Shown here piece by piece: positions 31,641 to 45,130 of a stretch of DNA of 64,000 nt (positions are counted from its first letter, which is position 1; each line of letters starts with the position of its first letter). The notes beneath the pieces were generated by a model, which was not told where the DNA came from, did not search any database, and was given only the letters and a program-made list of their open reading frames with translations. The stretch spans positions 1,054,001 through 1,118,000 of the forward strand of contig NZ_AP018771.1 in NCBI RefSeq assembly GCF_019703545.1. Direction: 5' to 3'. The translations under genes were made by a program, and so were the position numbers. The stretch comes from Haemophilus influenzae (GTDB lineage Bacteria > Pseudomonadota > Gammaproteobacteria > Enterobacterales > Pasteurellaceae).

Positions 31641-33755
31641 TTGGAACTGTTTGCGGATTTAGATCGAATTATTCAAGGGTATTTGCCCGCAGATAAAATT
31701 GAACTCATCAAGCGTGCGTTTGTGATTGCAAGAGATGCGCACGAAGGACAATTTCGCTCCAGCGGCGAACCTTACATTACCCATCCTGTGGCGGTAGCCT
31801 CCATTATTGCTCAACTTCACTTAGATCACGAAGCGGTAATGGCTGCGCTTTTGCACGATGTTATTGAAGATACACCTTATACGGAAAACCAACTGAAAGA
31901 CGAGTTCGGTGCCAGTGTGGCTGAAATTGTGGGCGGTGTATCAAAACTCGATAAGTTGAAATTTCGTACTCGCCAAGAAGCACAAGTCGAGAATTTTCGC
32001 AAAATGATTTTGGCGATGACGCGTGATATTCGCGTTGTGTTAATCAAGCTTGCTGACCGCACGCATAATATGCGCACGCTTGGTTCGTTACGACCAGATA
32101 AACGCCGCCGTATTGCGAAAGAAACGCTTGAAATCTATTGTCCGCTTGCTCATCGTTTAGGTATTGAGCATATCAAAAATGAATTAGAAGACTTATCTTT
32201 TCAAGCAACGCATCCACATCGTTATGAGGTGTTAAAAAAACTCGTTGATGTGGCGCGGAGTAATCGACAAGATTTAATCGAACGTATTTCACAAGAGATT
32301 AAAGTGCGGTTAGAAAACGCAGGCATTTTTGCCCGAGTGTGGGGACGTGAAAAACATCTTTACGAGATCTATCAAAAAATGCGCATAAAGGATCAAGAAT
32401 TCCACTCTATTATGGATATTTATGCGTTCCGTGTGATTGTAAAGAATGTTGATGATTGTTATCGCGTTTTGGGGCAAATGCATAATCTTTATAAGCCACG
32501 CCCTGGTCGAGTTAAGGATTATATCGCCGTACCTAAAGCAAATGGCTATCAATCTTTGCAAACTTCAATGATTGGGCCGAAAGGTGTTCCCGTAGAAGTT
32601 CATATCCATACTGAGGATATGGAACAAGTCGCAGAAATGGGCATTACTGCGCATTGGGTTTATAAAGAAAATGGTAAAAACGATAGTACAACCGCACAAA
32701 TCCGCGCACAACGCTGGTTGCAAAGTTTGGTCGAAATTCAACAAAGTGTAGGTAATTCGTTTGAGTTTATTGAGAATGTAAAATCAGAGTTTTTCCCGAA
32801 AGAAATTTATGTTTTTACGCCAAAAGGTCGAATTGTTGAATTACCAATGGGCGCAACAGCAGTAGATTTCGCTTATGCTGTGCATTCAGATGTGGGGAAT
32901 ACTTGTGTTGGCGTGACTGTTGAGCATAAACCTTATCCACTTTCACAAGCCCTTGAGTCTGGTCAAACGGTCAATATCATCACCGATCCAAATGCGCATC
33001 CTGAAGTCGCATGGTTAAATTTTGTGGTAACGGCTCGTGCGAAAACACGGATTCGCCATTATCTCAAACAGCGTTGTGAAGAGGATGCGGTGAAATTAGG
33101 CGAAGTTGAGCTTAATGTAGCATTACAGCCTCATAATTTAGGTGATTTTTCTATTCAAAAAATTAGCACTGTATTAGATGCTTTAGCCCTTTCTTCTTTA
33201 GATGAATTATTACGAGAAATTGGTTTAGGTAATCAGTCAGCCTCCATGATTGCGCATCAATTTGTGGGCGTGCCGTTAGAATCTGCTAATACTAAGAATC
33301 TCGAATTTGAATCAAAAATACTCACTATTGCACCAATGCAAGTGGGTAAAACACAATTTGCGCAATGTTGCCATCCAATCCTAGGTGATCCTATTGTGGG
33401 ATGTTGTACAGAAAAAAATACAGTTGTGGTACACCATCAACATTGTGCAAGTTTGAAAAATGCTTGTCGTCAATCGTTGGCTAAATGGGATAACGTTCAA
33501 AGTGCGGTGAATTTTGAGGCTGAATTACAAGTAGAAATATTGAATGAGCAGAATGCCTTGCTTAGTTTAATGACCGCAATTTCAGCTAGCGAAGGCAGTC
33601 TCCAAAATATTTGGACGGAAGAATTAGAGAACAATTTATTGCTTGTGATTTTGCAAGTTTGTGTAAAAGATATCAAACACCTTGCCAATATCGTTCATCG
33701 TATTAAAGGCATCACTGGCGTCGTTAATGTCAAACGCAATATTAATGAGCTATGA
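31641..33755 (+). CDS. spoT: bifunctional (p)ppGpp synthetase/hydrolase SpoT
   Basis: SpoT degrades, and weakly makes, the alarmone (p)ppGpp. The N-terminal HD hydrolase domain has His48 and the HD pair His72-Asp73 (LLHDVIEDT). The synthetase-like domain shows RVKDYIAVPKANGYQSL. A TGS domain (IYVFTPKGRIVELP...FAYAVHSDVG) and a C-terminal ACT domain follow. The length of 704 residues is usual. The start is a TTG at 31641 (MELFADLDRI), since homology begins there and no ATG is available, with AGTAGG upstream. A weak start behind stacked hairpins suggests low, controlled synthesis. It overlaps recG by 4 bases; trmH, which sits here in E. coli, is absent. Confidence 0.95.
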   Translation: MELFADLDRIIQGYLPADKIELIKRAFVIARDAHEGQFRSSGEPYITHPVAVASIIAQLHLDHEAVMAALLHDVIEDTPYTENQLKDEFGASVAEIVGGVSKLDKLKFRTRQEAQVENFRKMILAMTRDIRVVLIKLADRTHNMRTLGSLRPDKRRRIAKETLEIYCPLAHRLGIEHIKNELEDLSFQATHPHRYEVLKKLVDVARSNRQDLIERISQEIKVRLENAGIFARVWGREKHLYEIYQKMRIKDQEFHSIMDIYAFRVIVKNVDDCYRVLGQMHNLYKPRPGRVKDYIAVPKANGYQSLQTSMIGPKGVPVEVHIHTEDMEQVAEMGITAHWVYKENGKNDSTTAQIRAQRWLQSLVEIQQSVGNSFEFIENVKSEFFPKEIYVFTPKGRIVELPMGATAVDFAYAVHSDVGNTCVGVTVEHKPYPLSQALESGQTVNIITDPNAHPEVAWLNFVVTARAKTRIRHYLKQRCEEDAVKLGEVELNVALQPHNLGDFSIQKISTVLDALALSSLDELLREIGLGNQSASMIAHQFVGVPLESANTKNLEFESKILTIAPMQVGKTQFAQCCHPILGDPIVGCCTEKNTVVVHHQHCASLKNACRQSLAKWDNVQSAVNFEAELQVEILNEQNALLSLMTAISASEGSLQNIWTEELENNLLLVILQVCVKDIKHLANIVHRIKGITGVVNVKRNINEL

Positions 33756-35833
33756 GCCTTGAACTTCTCGATGCCGTGCCTTTGACCAGCCTTTCTGGTG
33801 TGGGGGCTGCCATTTCTAATAAACTGGCTAAAATCGGCATTCATAACCTGCAGGATTTACTCTTTCATTTACCTATTCGCTATGAAGATCGTACGCGAAT
33901 TACGCCAATCGCTAATCTTCGCCCTGAACAATATTTTACTATAGAGGGAATTGTACAAACCTGTGAAGTCACTTTTGGCCGTCGCCCGATTTTATCGGTC
34001 AGTTTGTCAGACGGCACATCGAAAATTATGTTACGTTTTTTCAATTTTAATGCGGGAATGCGTAATAGTTTTCAAGTTGGCGTGCGAGTAAAGGCTTTTG
34101 GCGAAGTGAAACGTGGGCGTCACATGCCAGAAATTCATCATCCAGAATATCAAATTGTGCGAGATAATGCGCCCATAGTATTGGAAGAAACCTTAACGCC
34201 GATTTATTCCACAACGGAAGGGCTAAAACAAAATTCATTACGAAAATTAACGGATCAGGCTTTGGCATTACTCGACAAAGTTAAGATTGCAGAAATTTTG
34301 CCTAATGAATTTAATCCACATCAATATAGCTTAAAAGAGGCATTGCGATTATTGCATCGTCCACCGCCAGATATTTCATTAGAAATGTTAGAGCAAGGTA
34401 AGCATCCTGCACAACAACGATTAATTTTTGAAGAGCTTCTGGCACATAATTTAGCTATGCAAAAAGTGCGGTTAGGAACGCAACAATTTTCTGCCTTACC
34501 GCTACATTATCAAACAGATTTGAAACAGCGATTTTTAGCCACCTTGCCATTTCAACCAACTAATGCGCAAAAGCGAGTGGTGTTGGATATTGAACAAGAT
34601 CTTATCAAAGATTATCCGATGATGCGCTTAGTGCAAGGCGATGTGGGCTCGGGAAAAACATTGGTTGCCGCATTGGCTGCTTTAACTGCAATTGATAACG
34701 GCAAACAAGTCGCCTTAATGGCACCAACAGAAATTCTTGCAGAACAGCATGCGAATAATTTCCGACGTTGGTTTGAGCCTTTCGGCATTGAAGTTGGCTG
34801 GTTGGCAGGTAAAGTAAAAGGAAAATCAAGACAAGCAGAGCTTGAAAAAATCAAAACTGGTGCGGTGCAAATGGTGGTGGGGACGCATGCTTTATTCCAA
34901 GAAGAAGTCGAGTTTTCCGACTTAGCATTGGTGATTATTGATGAACAACACCGTTTTGGGGTGCATCAACGATTAATGTTGCGTGAAAAAGGCGAAAAAG
35001 CAGGATTTTATCCCCATCAGTTAATTATGACGGCAACACCGATTCCGAGAACGTTGGCAATGACCGTCTATGCAGATTTGGATACATCAATTATTGATGA
35101 ATTGCCTCCAGGTCGTACGCCGATAACAACCGTAGTGGTTTCTGAAGAACGTCGCGCTGAAATTGTGATGCGTGTAAAAAACGCTTGTGTTAATGAAAAA
35201 CGCCAAGCCTATTGGGTGTGTACGTTAATTGATGAATCAGAGGTTTTAGAAGCTCAAGCAGCTGAAGCGATTTGGGAAGATTTAACGAAAGCGTTACCGA
35301 TGTTAAATATTGGTTTAGTGCACGGGCGCATGAAACCCCAAGAAAAACAAGATGTCATGATGCGTTTTAAAAATGCAGAATTGGATTTATTGGTGGCGAC
35401 GACAGTCATCGAAGTGGGAGTTGATGTTCCGAATGCTAGTTTGATGATTATCGAAAATGCAGAGCGTTTAGGTTTATCGCAGCTTCATCAGTTACGAGGG
35501 CGCGTCGGTCGAGGCAGCACGGCTTCTTTTTGTGTACTAATGTATAAACCTCCGCTCGGCAAAGTTTCGCAAAAACGTTTGCAAGTGCTAAGAGATAGCC
35601 AAGATGGGTTTGTTATTTCTGAAAAAGACTTAGAAATTCGCGGACCAGGTGAAGTGCTGGGAACTAAACAAACGGGCATTGCTGAATTGCGAGTAGCAAA
35701 TTTAATGCGAGATAGAAAAATGATACCAACGGTGCAATTTTATGCGAAATCACTTATCCAAAAATACCCAGATCTAGCAGAAAGTCTGATTCGTCGTTGG
35801 TTAAATAATAAAGAGATTTACTCGAACGCTTAA
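33752..35833 (+). CDS. recG: ATP-dependent DNA helicase RecG
   Basis: RecG remodels stalled replication forks and Holliday junctions. An OB-fold wedge domain fills the N-terminal part. The helicase core shows the P-loop GDVGSGKT (about residues 294-301), the box IIDEQHRFG, ATPIPRTLA, and the C-terminal TRG motif region with LRGRVGRG. The length of 693 residues is usual. Its ATG overlaps the spoT stop, so the two are co-translated. USS copies lie inside (34464-34472) and just after the stop (35834-35842), ahead of murI. Confidence 0.97.
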   Translation: MSLELLDAVPLTSLSGVGAAISNKLAKIGIHNLQDLLFHLPIRYEDRTRITPIANLRPEQYFTIEGIVQTCEVTFGRRPILSVSLSDGTSKIMLRFFNFNAGMRNSFQVGVRVKAFGEVKRGRHMPEIHHPEYQIVRDNAPIVLEETLTPIYSTTEGLKQNSLRKLTDQALALLDKVKIAEILPNEFNPHQYSLKEALRLLHRPPPDISLEMLEQGKHPAQQRLIFEELLAHNLAMQKVRLGTQQFSALPLHYQTDLKQRFLATLPFQPTNAQKRVVLDIEQDLIKDYPMMRLVQGDVGSGKTLVAALAALTAIDNGKQVALMAPTEILAEQHANNFRRWFEPFGIEVGWLAGKVKGKSRQAELEKIKTGAVQMVVGTHALFQEEVEFSDLALVIIDEQHRFGVHQRLMLREKGEKAGFYPHQLIMTATPIPRTLAMTVYADLDTSIIDELPPGRTPITTVVVSEERRAEIVMRVKNACVNEKRQAYWVCTLIDESEVLEAQAAEAIWEDLTKALPMLNIGLVHGRMKPQEKQDVMMRFKNAELDLLVATTVIEVGVDVPNASLMIIENAERLGLSQLHQLRGRVGRGSTASFCVLMYKPPLGKVSQKRLQVLRDSQDGFVISEKDLEIRGPGEVLGTKQTGIAELRVANLMRDRKMIPTVQFYAKSLIQKYPDLAESLIRRWLNNKEIYSNA

Positions 35834-35862
35834 AAGTGCGGTCAATTTTCAAAGAGTTTTAA

Positions 35863-36672
35863 ATGGATAAAAAAGAAAAACGCCCAACTGTACTTTTTTT
35901 TGATTCTGGAGTGGGTGGGTTTAGCGTATATCGTGAAGCTAAAAAACTATTACCAAATTGGCATTATCTCTATTGTTTTGATAATGCTGGTTTCCCTTAT
36001 TCAGAACGCGAAGAAGAAAGTATTATTCACCGCACTTTAGCGGCGTGTCAGCTTATTAATCAACGTTATCCATTAGATGCAATCGTGATAGCTTGCAATA
36101 CAGCGAGTACAGTTGTGCTTCCGCCTTTGCGAGCTGCTTTTGATATTCCTATCGTTGGGACTGTACCCGCTATTAAACCAGCATCAGAAATGACAAAGAC
36201 AAAACATATTGGTTTATTAGCTACAAAGGGTACAGTAAAGCGTCATTATATCGATGAGTTGATTGATAAATTTGCGCAAGATTGTATTGTTGAGAGACTG
36301 GGAACGACAAAATTAGTCGAAATTGCGGAGCAAAAAATTCGTGGTCATTCCGTTGATCTAATTAGCTTAAAAGATGAATTATCTCCGTGGGCAGGCATGG
36401 CAGATTTGGATACATTAGTTTTAGGTTGTACTCATTTTCCTCTCATCAAAGATGAAATTCAGTTGTGCTTGCCACAAGTTAAATATTTTATGGATCCGAG
36501 CGCAGCAATTGCTAAACGGATCAAATATTTACTTGATGATAAAAATCTACAAGCGCAAAATGAAAAATATAATCAAATGTTTTGCACCGCACATTTTCCC
36601 GAAGAATCTCAATTTAAAAAAGCTTTACATCTATGGGGATTTGAATCTTTGGAAGTAATCAAAATAGATTAA
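35863..36672 (+). CDS. murI: glutamate racemase
   Basis: MurI makes D-glutamate for peptidoglycan. The two catalytic cysteines lie in IACNTAST (about residue 77) and LGCTHFPL (about residue 189), and the N-terminal [14 protein letters not shown] is the substrate-binding signature. The length of 269 residues is normal. It follows recG by 29 bases containing a USS and ends at an intrinsic terminator, so it is probably the last gene of the gmk-rpoZ-spoT-recG-murI run. Confidence 0.95.
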   Translation: MDKKEKRPTVLFFDSGVGGFSVYREAKKLLPNWHYLYCFDNAGFPYSEREEESIIHRTLAACQLINQRYPLDAIVIACNTASTVVLPPLRAAFDIPIVGTVPAIKPASEMTKTKHIGLLATKGTVKRHYIDELIDKFAQDCIVERLGTTKLVEIAEQKIRGHSVDLISLKDELSPWAGMADLDTLVLGCTHFPLIKDEIQLCLPQVKYFMDPSAAIAKRIKYLLDDKNLQAQNEKYNQMFCTAHFPEESQFKKALHLWGFESLEVIKID

Positions 36673-36685
36673 AAGTTAATAGATT

Positions 36686-36718
36686 AATTGTGTGATATTG
36701 ATAAATTCACAATTTTTT
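36686..36718 (+). terminator. intrinsic terminator of murI
   Basis: AATTGTG and CACAATT form a 7-bp stem around a 15-base AT-rich loop, followed by TTTTCT. Confidence 0.7.
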
Positions 36719-36780
36719 CTAATTTTATAGGTGATTTTTCTACTTATATCATTTCTATATGTCACTTTTTTAAAATAAAT

Positions 36781-36841
36781 TGTGATCTAGTTCTCAAAAT
36801 AATTATGATTTTTATTGAATTTGTTAAAATAGTGTTATAAT
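36781..36841 (+). promoter_or_regulatory. lldD promoter with CRP-like site
   Basis: TGTGATCTAGTTCTCA at 36781-36796 has a perfect left CRP half-site and a weaker right one. TTGAAT (36815-36820) and TATAAT (36836-36841) make a promoter with a short 15-base spacer. The CRP-like centre would lie about 60 bases upstream of the start point. The rest of the 211-base gap after murI holds only the murI terminator. Confidence 0.55.
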
Positions 36842-36883
36842 GCCTATCAGGTTTCTCACTATTTTATTGAATAAGAGGTAAAA

Positions 36884-38029
36884 ATGATTATTTCATCAGC
36901 TAGCGATTATCGTGAAGCGGCGCGCCGCCGTGTTCCTCCCTTTATGTTCCACTATGCCGATGGCGGTTCTTATGCCGAGCAAACACTTGCGCGTAATGTG
37001 AGTGATTTGGAAAATATTGCTTTAAGACAACGTGTCTTAAAAGATATGTCTGAATTGGATACTAGTATAGAATTATTTGGTGAAAAACTTTCAATGCCAA
37101 CTATTCTTGCACCAGTTGGGGCGTGCGGAATGTATGCACGTCGTGGAGAAGTACAAGCAGCACAAGCGGCAGATAATAAAGGTGTGCCGTTTACCCTTTC
37201 AACAGTATCAATTTGTCCAATTGAAGAAGTCGCCCCTGCGATTAAGCGTCCAATGTGGTTTCAGCTTTATGTGTTAAAAGATCGTGGTTTTATGAAAAAC
37301 GCGCTTGAGCGTGCGAAAGCAGCGGGCTGTTCTACTTTAGTGTTTACGGTCGATATGCCTACTCCAGGTGCGCGTTATCGTGATATGCACTCAGGTATGA
37401 GCGGCCCCTACAAAGAAATTCGTCGTGTATTGCAAGGCTTTACGCACCCATTCTGGGCGTATGATGTGGGTATCAAAGGCAAACCGCACACCTTGGGTAA
37501 TGTTTCAACTTATATGGGTAGACAAATAGGTTTAGATGACTATATTGGCTGGCTAACAGAAAACTTTGATCCATCAATTTCGTGGAAAGATTTAGAGTGG
37601 ATCCGTGAGTTTTGGGAAGGCCCAATGGTCATTAAAGGCATTCTCGACCCTGAAGATGCGAAAGATGCGGTGCGTTTCGGTGCTGATGGAATTGTCGTTT
37701 CAAATCACGGTGGCCGTCAGTTAGATGGCGTGCTTTCAAGTGCAAGAGCGTTGCCACCGATTGCCGATGCAGTGAAAGGGGATATTAAAATTATTGCCGA
37801 TTCAGGTATTCGCAATGGTTTAGACATAGTCCGTATGTTGGCATTAGGGGCAGATGCAACAATGTTAGGTCGAGCATTTGTTTATGCTTTAGGGGCAGCA
37901 GGTCGTCAAGGTGTTGAAAATATGCTCGACATTTTCAAAAAAGAGATGCGCGTAGCGATGACATTAACCAGCAATCGTACCATTGCCGATATTAAACCAG
38001 AGGCTTTGGTTGATCTAAGTAAACTTTAA
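36884..38029 (+). CDS. lldD: L-lactate dehydrogenase (quinone-dependent, FMN)
   Basis: LldD oxidises L-lactate to pyruvate at the inner membrane and feeds electrons to quinone. The FMN alpha-hydroxy acid dehydrogenase signature [10 protein letters not shown] is near residues 273-282, with the catalytic histidine. The phosphate-binding end [24 protein letters not shown] is also clear. The length of 381 residues is usual. The ATG at 36884 follows AAGAGG. It is a single gene, without lldP or lldR beside it, and is followed by a terminator before the rrn promoter. Host lactate is a major carbon source for Haemophilus. Confidence 0.97.
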   Translation: MIISSASDYREAARRRVPPFMFHYADGGSYAEQTLARNVSDLENIALRQRVLKDMSELDTSIELFGEKLSMPTILAPVGACGMYARRGEVQAAQAADNKGVPFTLSTVSICPIEEVAPAIKRPMWFQLYVLKDRGFMKNALERAKAAGCSTLVFTVDMPTPGARYRDMHSGMSGPYKEIRRVLQGFTHPFWAYDVGIKGKPHTLGNVSTYMGRQIGLDDYIGWLTENFDPSISWKDLEWIREFWEGPMVIKGILDPEDAKDAVRFGADGIVVSNHGGRQLDGVLSSARALPPIADAVKGDIKIIADSGIRNGLDIVRMLALGADATMLGRAFVYALGAAGRQGVENMLDIFKKEMRVAMTLTSNRTIADIKPEALVDLSKL

Positions 38030-38053
38030 TTTATAAATTGAGATCAAAAATCA

Positions 38054-38117
38054 ACCGTTTGTTGGCGGAATTATGTATTTTACGTATGTATTTTCAACAA
38101 ACGGTCGAGTTTTTCAA
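38054..38117 (+). terminator. terminator of lldD upstream of the rrn promoter
   Basis: ACCGTTTGTTG (38054-38064) and CAACAAACGGT (38095-38105) form a perfect 11-bp stem with a 30-base loop, followed by CGAGTTTTTC. It insulates the rrn operon from lldD transcription. Confidence 0.75.
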
Positions 38118-38136
38118 AAATTTTTGCAAAAAGTAC

Positions 38137-38164
38137 TTGCAAGAGATTTGAAAATCCCTATAAT
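38137..38164 (+). promoter_or_regulatory. rrn promoter
   Basis: TTGCAA at 38137-38142 and TATAAT at 38159-38164 are spaced by 16 bases. The following GCATCGC is a G+C-rich discriminator typical of stringently controlled rRNA promoters. Upstream A/T runs could act as an UP element. No second strong tandem promoter is obvious. Confidence 0.75.
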
Positions 38165-38175
38165 GCATCGCACAC

Positions 38176-38239
38176 AACGACGCACTGTTGTGAAGTTTTT
38201 TAAGTTTCCAAGTGCGTCGTTCTTTTTTGCTCTTTAACA
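38176..38239 (+). promoter_or_regulatory. rrn leader antitermination site (boxB hairpin and boxA)
   Basis: AACGACGCACT (38176-38186) pairs perfectly with AGTGCGTCGTT (38211-38221), a boxB-like hairpin. TGCTCTTTAACA at 38228-38239 matches boxA, the NusB/S10 loading site that makes rRNA transcription resistant to Rho. A second boxA-like site lies before the 23S gene. Confidence 0.8.
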
Positions 38240-38396
38240 ATATATCAGACAATCTGTGTGGGCACTTGTTGATTGACTTGTTTTAAAACTATTTTTAATT
38301 TTGAAGTCTTAATAGGTGCTTAACTGAAAATTCATCATTACTTTTTTAAGTAGTGTTTTATTTATAGCTAAGCAGTTTATTGAGCGATTGAACTTG

Positions 38397-39935
<1,539 letters not shown>

Positions 39936-40014
39936 CAGAAGACGAGAAACAGCGAGTGCTCACACAGATTGGCTGATAGTTGTAGACAAATGAGCAGGAG
40001 AAAACATTACCCTT

Positions 40015-40091
<77 letters not shown>

Positions 40092-40176
40092 CTCTGAGAG
40101 TGAGTGAAGCGAAAGGTGTAGTGTAAATAAATAATAACTAAAAGGTAAATAATTAGTTATTAAATTATGATGAAAT

Positions 40177-40252
40177 GGGGATATAGCTCAGCTGGGAGAG
40201 CGCCTGCCTTGCACGCAGGAGGTCAGCGGTTCGATCCCGCTTATCTCCACCA
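40177..40252 (+). tRNA. tRNA-Ala (UGC)
   Basis: The acceptor arm GGGGATA pairs with TATCTCC (one G-U), followed by ACCA. The anticodon loop CTTGCAC holds TGC. The T-arm GGTTCGATCC is standard. With tRNA-Ile this makes the long-spacer type of rrn operon. Confidence 0.98.
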
Positions 40253-40414
40253 CTTATCATCGTTAAGTAAATTAGAAAAAGACAAAGTAATAAGGTATTG
40301 AGATAGTATTAAGCTATTTTAAATATTAGGTTATTTTATTCTTAGTTTTAAGTTTAATTTTAAATTTAATTTTTTTAGTTTATTTAACGATGATAACTGA
40401 AAAGTTTTATCAAC

Positions 40415-40427
40415 TGTTCTTTAAAAA
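40415..40427 (+). promoter_or_regulatory. boxA-like site before 23S rRNA
   Basis: TGTTCTTTAAAAA resembles boxA and is placed as in enteric 16S-23S spacers, where it renews the antitermination complex. The surrounding spacer (40253-40654) holds no gene apart from this site and a USS. Confidence 0.6.
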
Positions 40428-40602
40428 ATTGGAAACAAGCTGAAAACAAGAGATTTTCGAGAGAAAGTCTGAGTAGGCAAGATAGGAAAGTGAGAGGAGG
40501 GAACTGAAAAGGAAACTCTAAAAACAAAACCTGTTTTGCATAAAATCTTGATTGAACAAAAGTAATCAAGTGTTTAGTTGAATGAAAATACGCATCAAAT
40601 TG

Positions 40603-40611
40603 ACCGCACTT
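40603..40611. repeat. uptake signal sequence in the 16S-23S spacer
   Basis: ACCGCACTT is the only exact USS core between 36037 and 46546, a stretch of more than 10 kb covering lldD, the rrn operon and the accessory module. Confidence 0.9.
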
Positions 40612-40654
40612 TGAAGTGAAAACTTAAAGTGATAGAAAACATTTGAGGTTGTAT

Positions 40655-43664
<3,010 letters not shown>

Positions 43665-43856
43665 ACAACGCTCAAGTGTTTTTGTGAAAGAGCGAAAGAG
43701 AAGGCTAGACAAACAAATCAAATAAGAAGACTTAATAGAAAGAAAATCGAGTTCAGCTTGTGACCAATAAGAACGAGTGAAAGGTAGAGGAAAGACTGAG
43801 TAACGAGAGATAAAAGAGACGAGAGATAAAAGAAAAGACGAGTTATCAAAGAATTA

Positions 43857-43973
43857 TCCTGGCGGCGATAGTGCGGTGGACCCACCTGAGACCATACCGA
43901 ACTCAGAAGTGAAACGCTGTAATGCCGATGGTAGTGTGGGGTTTCCCCATGTGAGAGTAGGGCACCGCCAGGT
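43857..43973 (+). rRNA. rrf: 5S ribosomal RNA
   Basis: The gene begins TCCTGGCGGC and ends GCACCGCCAGG, whose ends pair as helix I, giving about 117 bases. Internal conserved parts CCGAACTCAGAAGTGAAACG and CGATGGTAGTGTGGGG are intact. It is the last gene of the rrn operon and is followed by a terminator. A degenerate second copy of its 3' part lies 1 kb downstream. Confidence 0.97.
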
Positions 43974-44009
43974 TAGCAAATACTTATCTAAGTTAAATAA
44001 AAACAGAAG

Positions 44010-44046
44010 AACCCCGTGTCGAAAGATATGGGGTTTTTGTTTTTTA
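44010..44046 (+). terminator. rrn operon terminator
   Basis: AACCCC and GGGGTT form the stem of a hairpin with a loose loop, followed by TTTGTTTTTT. A diverged copy of this terminator follows the 5S remnant at about 45097. Confidence 0.88.
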
Positions 44047-44158
44047 CAAATAGATATACCTGAAAAGATTTTTCAAAACCCTATTTCTTTTTTACCTATG
44101 TCCTTCCTATCCTTCCCATTTTTATTATTCTAATCAGAACAAAAATAAAGTATTTTTC

Positions 44159-44200
44159 ACTTTAGTATACTAAAGTCCTTAGATATTGACATATCTAAGG
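44159..44200 (+). promoter_or_regulatory. two adjacent perfect inverted repeats over a consensus -35 box
   Basis: ACTTTAGTATACTAAAGT (44159-44176) is an 18-bp perfect palindrome. CCTTAGATAT-TGAC-ATATCTAAGG (44177-44200) directly follows it with 10-bp perfect arms. The arms share a CTTAG-like core, and the two centres are 21 bp apart, two helical turns. A consensus -35 TTGACA (44186-44191) lies within the second repeat, but no good -10 is seen. No T-run follows, so this looks like a double repressor site rather than a terminator. The rest of the gap from the rrn terminator is AT-rich and empty. Confidence 0.6.
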
Positions 44201-44243
44201 AAACATACTGCTAAGAAACAATTTAACTTTGGAGAGGTTTAGA

Positions 44244-44471
44244 ATGGAAACGTCATACGAATTATTGAATCGAGTCGTGCAATCTAAAATTGTGATTTTA
44301 AAAGAAGAAGCCCATCTTTCAGACAAAGAACAAAAAGCTACCGTTTTGCTACATTACACAAAGCGAACGATTGATAAATCTATGAAAAGGATTATTGATG
44401 AAAATCCAGATTATCATATTATTTATCGATGTGAAATCAATGCGGTTATTTTGCATATCAAGGTTAAATAA
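44244..44471 (+). CDS. small soluble protein of unknown function, first gene of the rrn-distal module
   Basis: I do not recognise this 75-residue protein. The ATG at 44244 follows a strong GGAGAGG, so I prefer it to a TTG 15 bases upstream. It is charged (many Lys and Glu), has no signal peptide or membrane segment, and reads as two helices (residues about 4-22 and 26-53) followed by strand-like IIYRCEINAVILHIKVK. No cysteine pairs or catalytic motif stand out. The next gene starts 9 bases after its stop with its own strong ribosome site, so the two are one transcription unit. Two palindromes cover its presumed promoter. It could be a regulator or the soluble partner of the membrane protein; neither is shown. 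Confidence 0.7.
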   Translation: METSYELLNRVVQSKIVILKEEAHLSDKEQKATVLLHYTKRTIDKSMKRIIDENPDYHIIYRCEINAVILHIKVK

Positions 44472-44480
44472 GGAGAAGTT

Positions 44481-44981
44481 ATGAATAATAATCAAGGGTT
44501 TGAAAATATTAAAACACAAATGTCTGAGTTTATTTCTCTTAAGAAAGAAATAGACAGAATAGAGTTTATTATTTATAGTACAATTTCCATTTCATTATTC
44601 TTTCTTCCTTGGAGTCAATCTTACTTACTGAGATACAATTTATTTGATGGTGATGTTAATTCAGTTATAGCTTGGGGATTGGTGATTGTTATGGTTACAT
44701 CTACTATCGGCCTTATTATATTTTCAATTCAACGTTTAAATTCATTAAATTTGAGTAGATATATTGCTTATATATTTATATTTCCAAATTTATTTATCAT
44801 GAATATAGTTATGATAGATCCTTTATTGAGTAAGTGTGCTTGGTCTAATGTTTTTTGTAACGAAATGTTGGATTTTAGTAGGGAAGTAGCTTATAATTCT
44901 GAGAATCTTACAATTGTATTATCTTTTGTTTCTATTATTTTGATTCTTCTATTATCCGTTTTAAAAGGTATTAATAAATAA
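44481..44981 (+). CDS. four-helix membrane protein of unknown function, second gene of the rrn-distal module
   Basis: I do not recognise this 166-residue protein. After a polar, probably helical N-terminus (residues 1-26) there are four hydrophobic segments at about 27-44, 61-82, 94-112 and 143-161. The loop before the last one carries two cysteines (Cys119, Cys126) that could pair if they face the periplasm. It ends in a short positively charged tail. AAGGAGAAG gives a strong ribosome site. The gene is very AT-rich and contains no USS. Directly after its stop comes a 5S rRNA remnant, which marks a recombination boundary. A transport, immunity or toxin role would be guesswork. Confidence 0.7.
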   Translation: MNNNQGFENIKTQMSEFISLKKEIDRIEFIIYSTISISLFFLPWSQSYLLRYNLFDGDVNSVIAWGLVIVMVTSTIGLIIFSIQRLNSLNLSRYIAYIFIFPNLFIMNIVMIDPLLSKCAWSNVFCNEMLDFSREVAYNSENLTIVLSFVSIILILLLSVLKGINK

Positions 44982-45000
44982 TTTTCATATCTCATGTATA

Positions 45001-45077
45001 TCAGAAGTGAAACGCTGTAATTTCGATGGTAGTGTAGAACTTCCCTATGTGAGCGTAAGGCACTATGGGTTACCAAA
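45001..45077 (+). pseudogene. degenerate 3' part of a second 5S rRNA gene
   Basis: TCAGAAGTGAAACGCTGTAA is identical to the intact 5S gene, and the similarity continues with scattered changes through CGATGGTAGTGT, CTATGTGAG and GTTACCAAAT. The first ~40 bases of 5S are missing, replaced by the end of the membrane protein gene. Changes in helix I and elsewhere would spoil folding, so it is not a working 5S. A terminator like that of rrn follows. Confidence 0.88.
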
Positions 45078-45096
45078 TGTGAATTGAAAGAGAACA

Positions 45097-45130
45097 ACCC
45101 CAGTTGAATGACTGGGTTTTTTGTTTTCTC
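45097..45130 (+). terminator. diverged copy of the rrn terminator
   Basis: CCCAGT and ACTGGG form the stem and TTTTTTGTTTT follows. The order (5S sequence, about 20 bases, hairpin, TTTTTTG-type run) copies the arrangement after the intact 5S. Confidence 0.8.

Noticed and set aside
43876-44133. Open frame running from the 5S gene through the rrn terminator
   Set aside because: It is made of 5S rRNA and terminator sequence, with no start signal.
44159-44200. The double palindrome as the rrn terminator
   Set aside because: The rrn terminator is already present at 44010-44046, and no T-run follows the palindromes on either strand.
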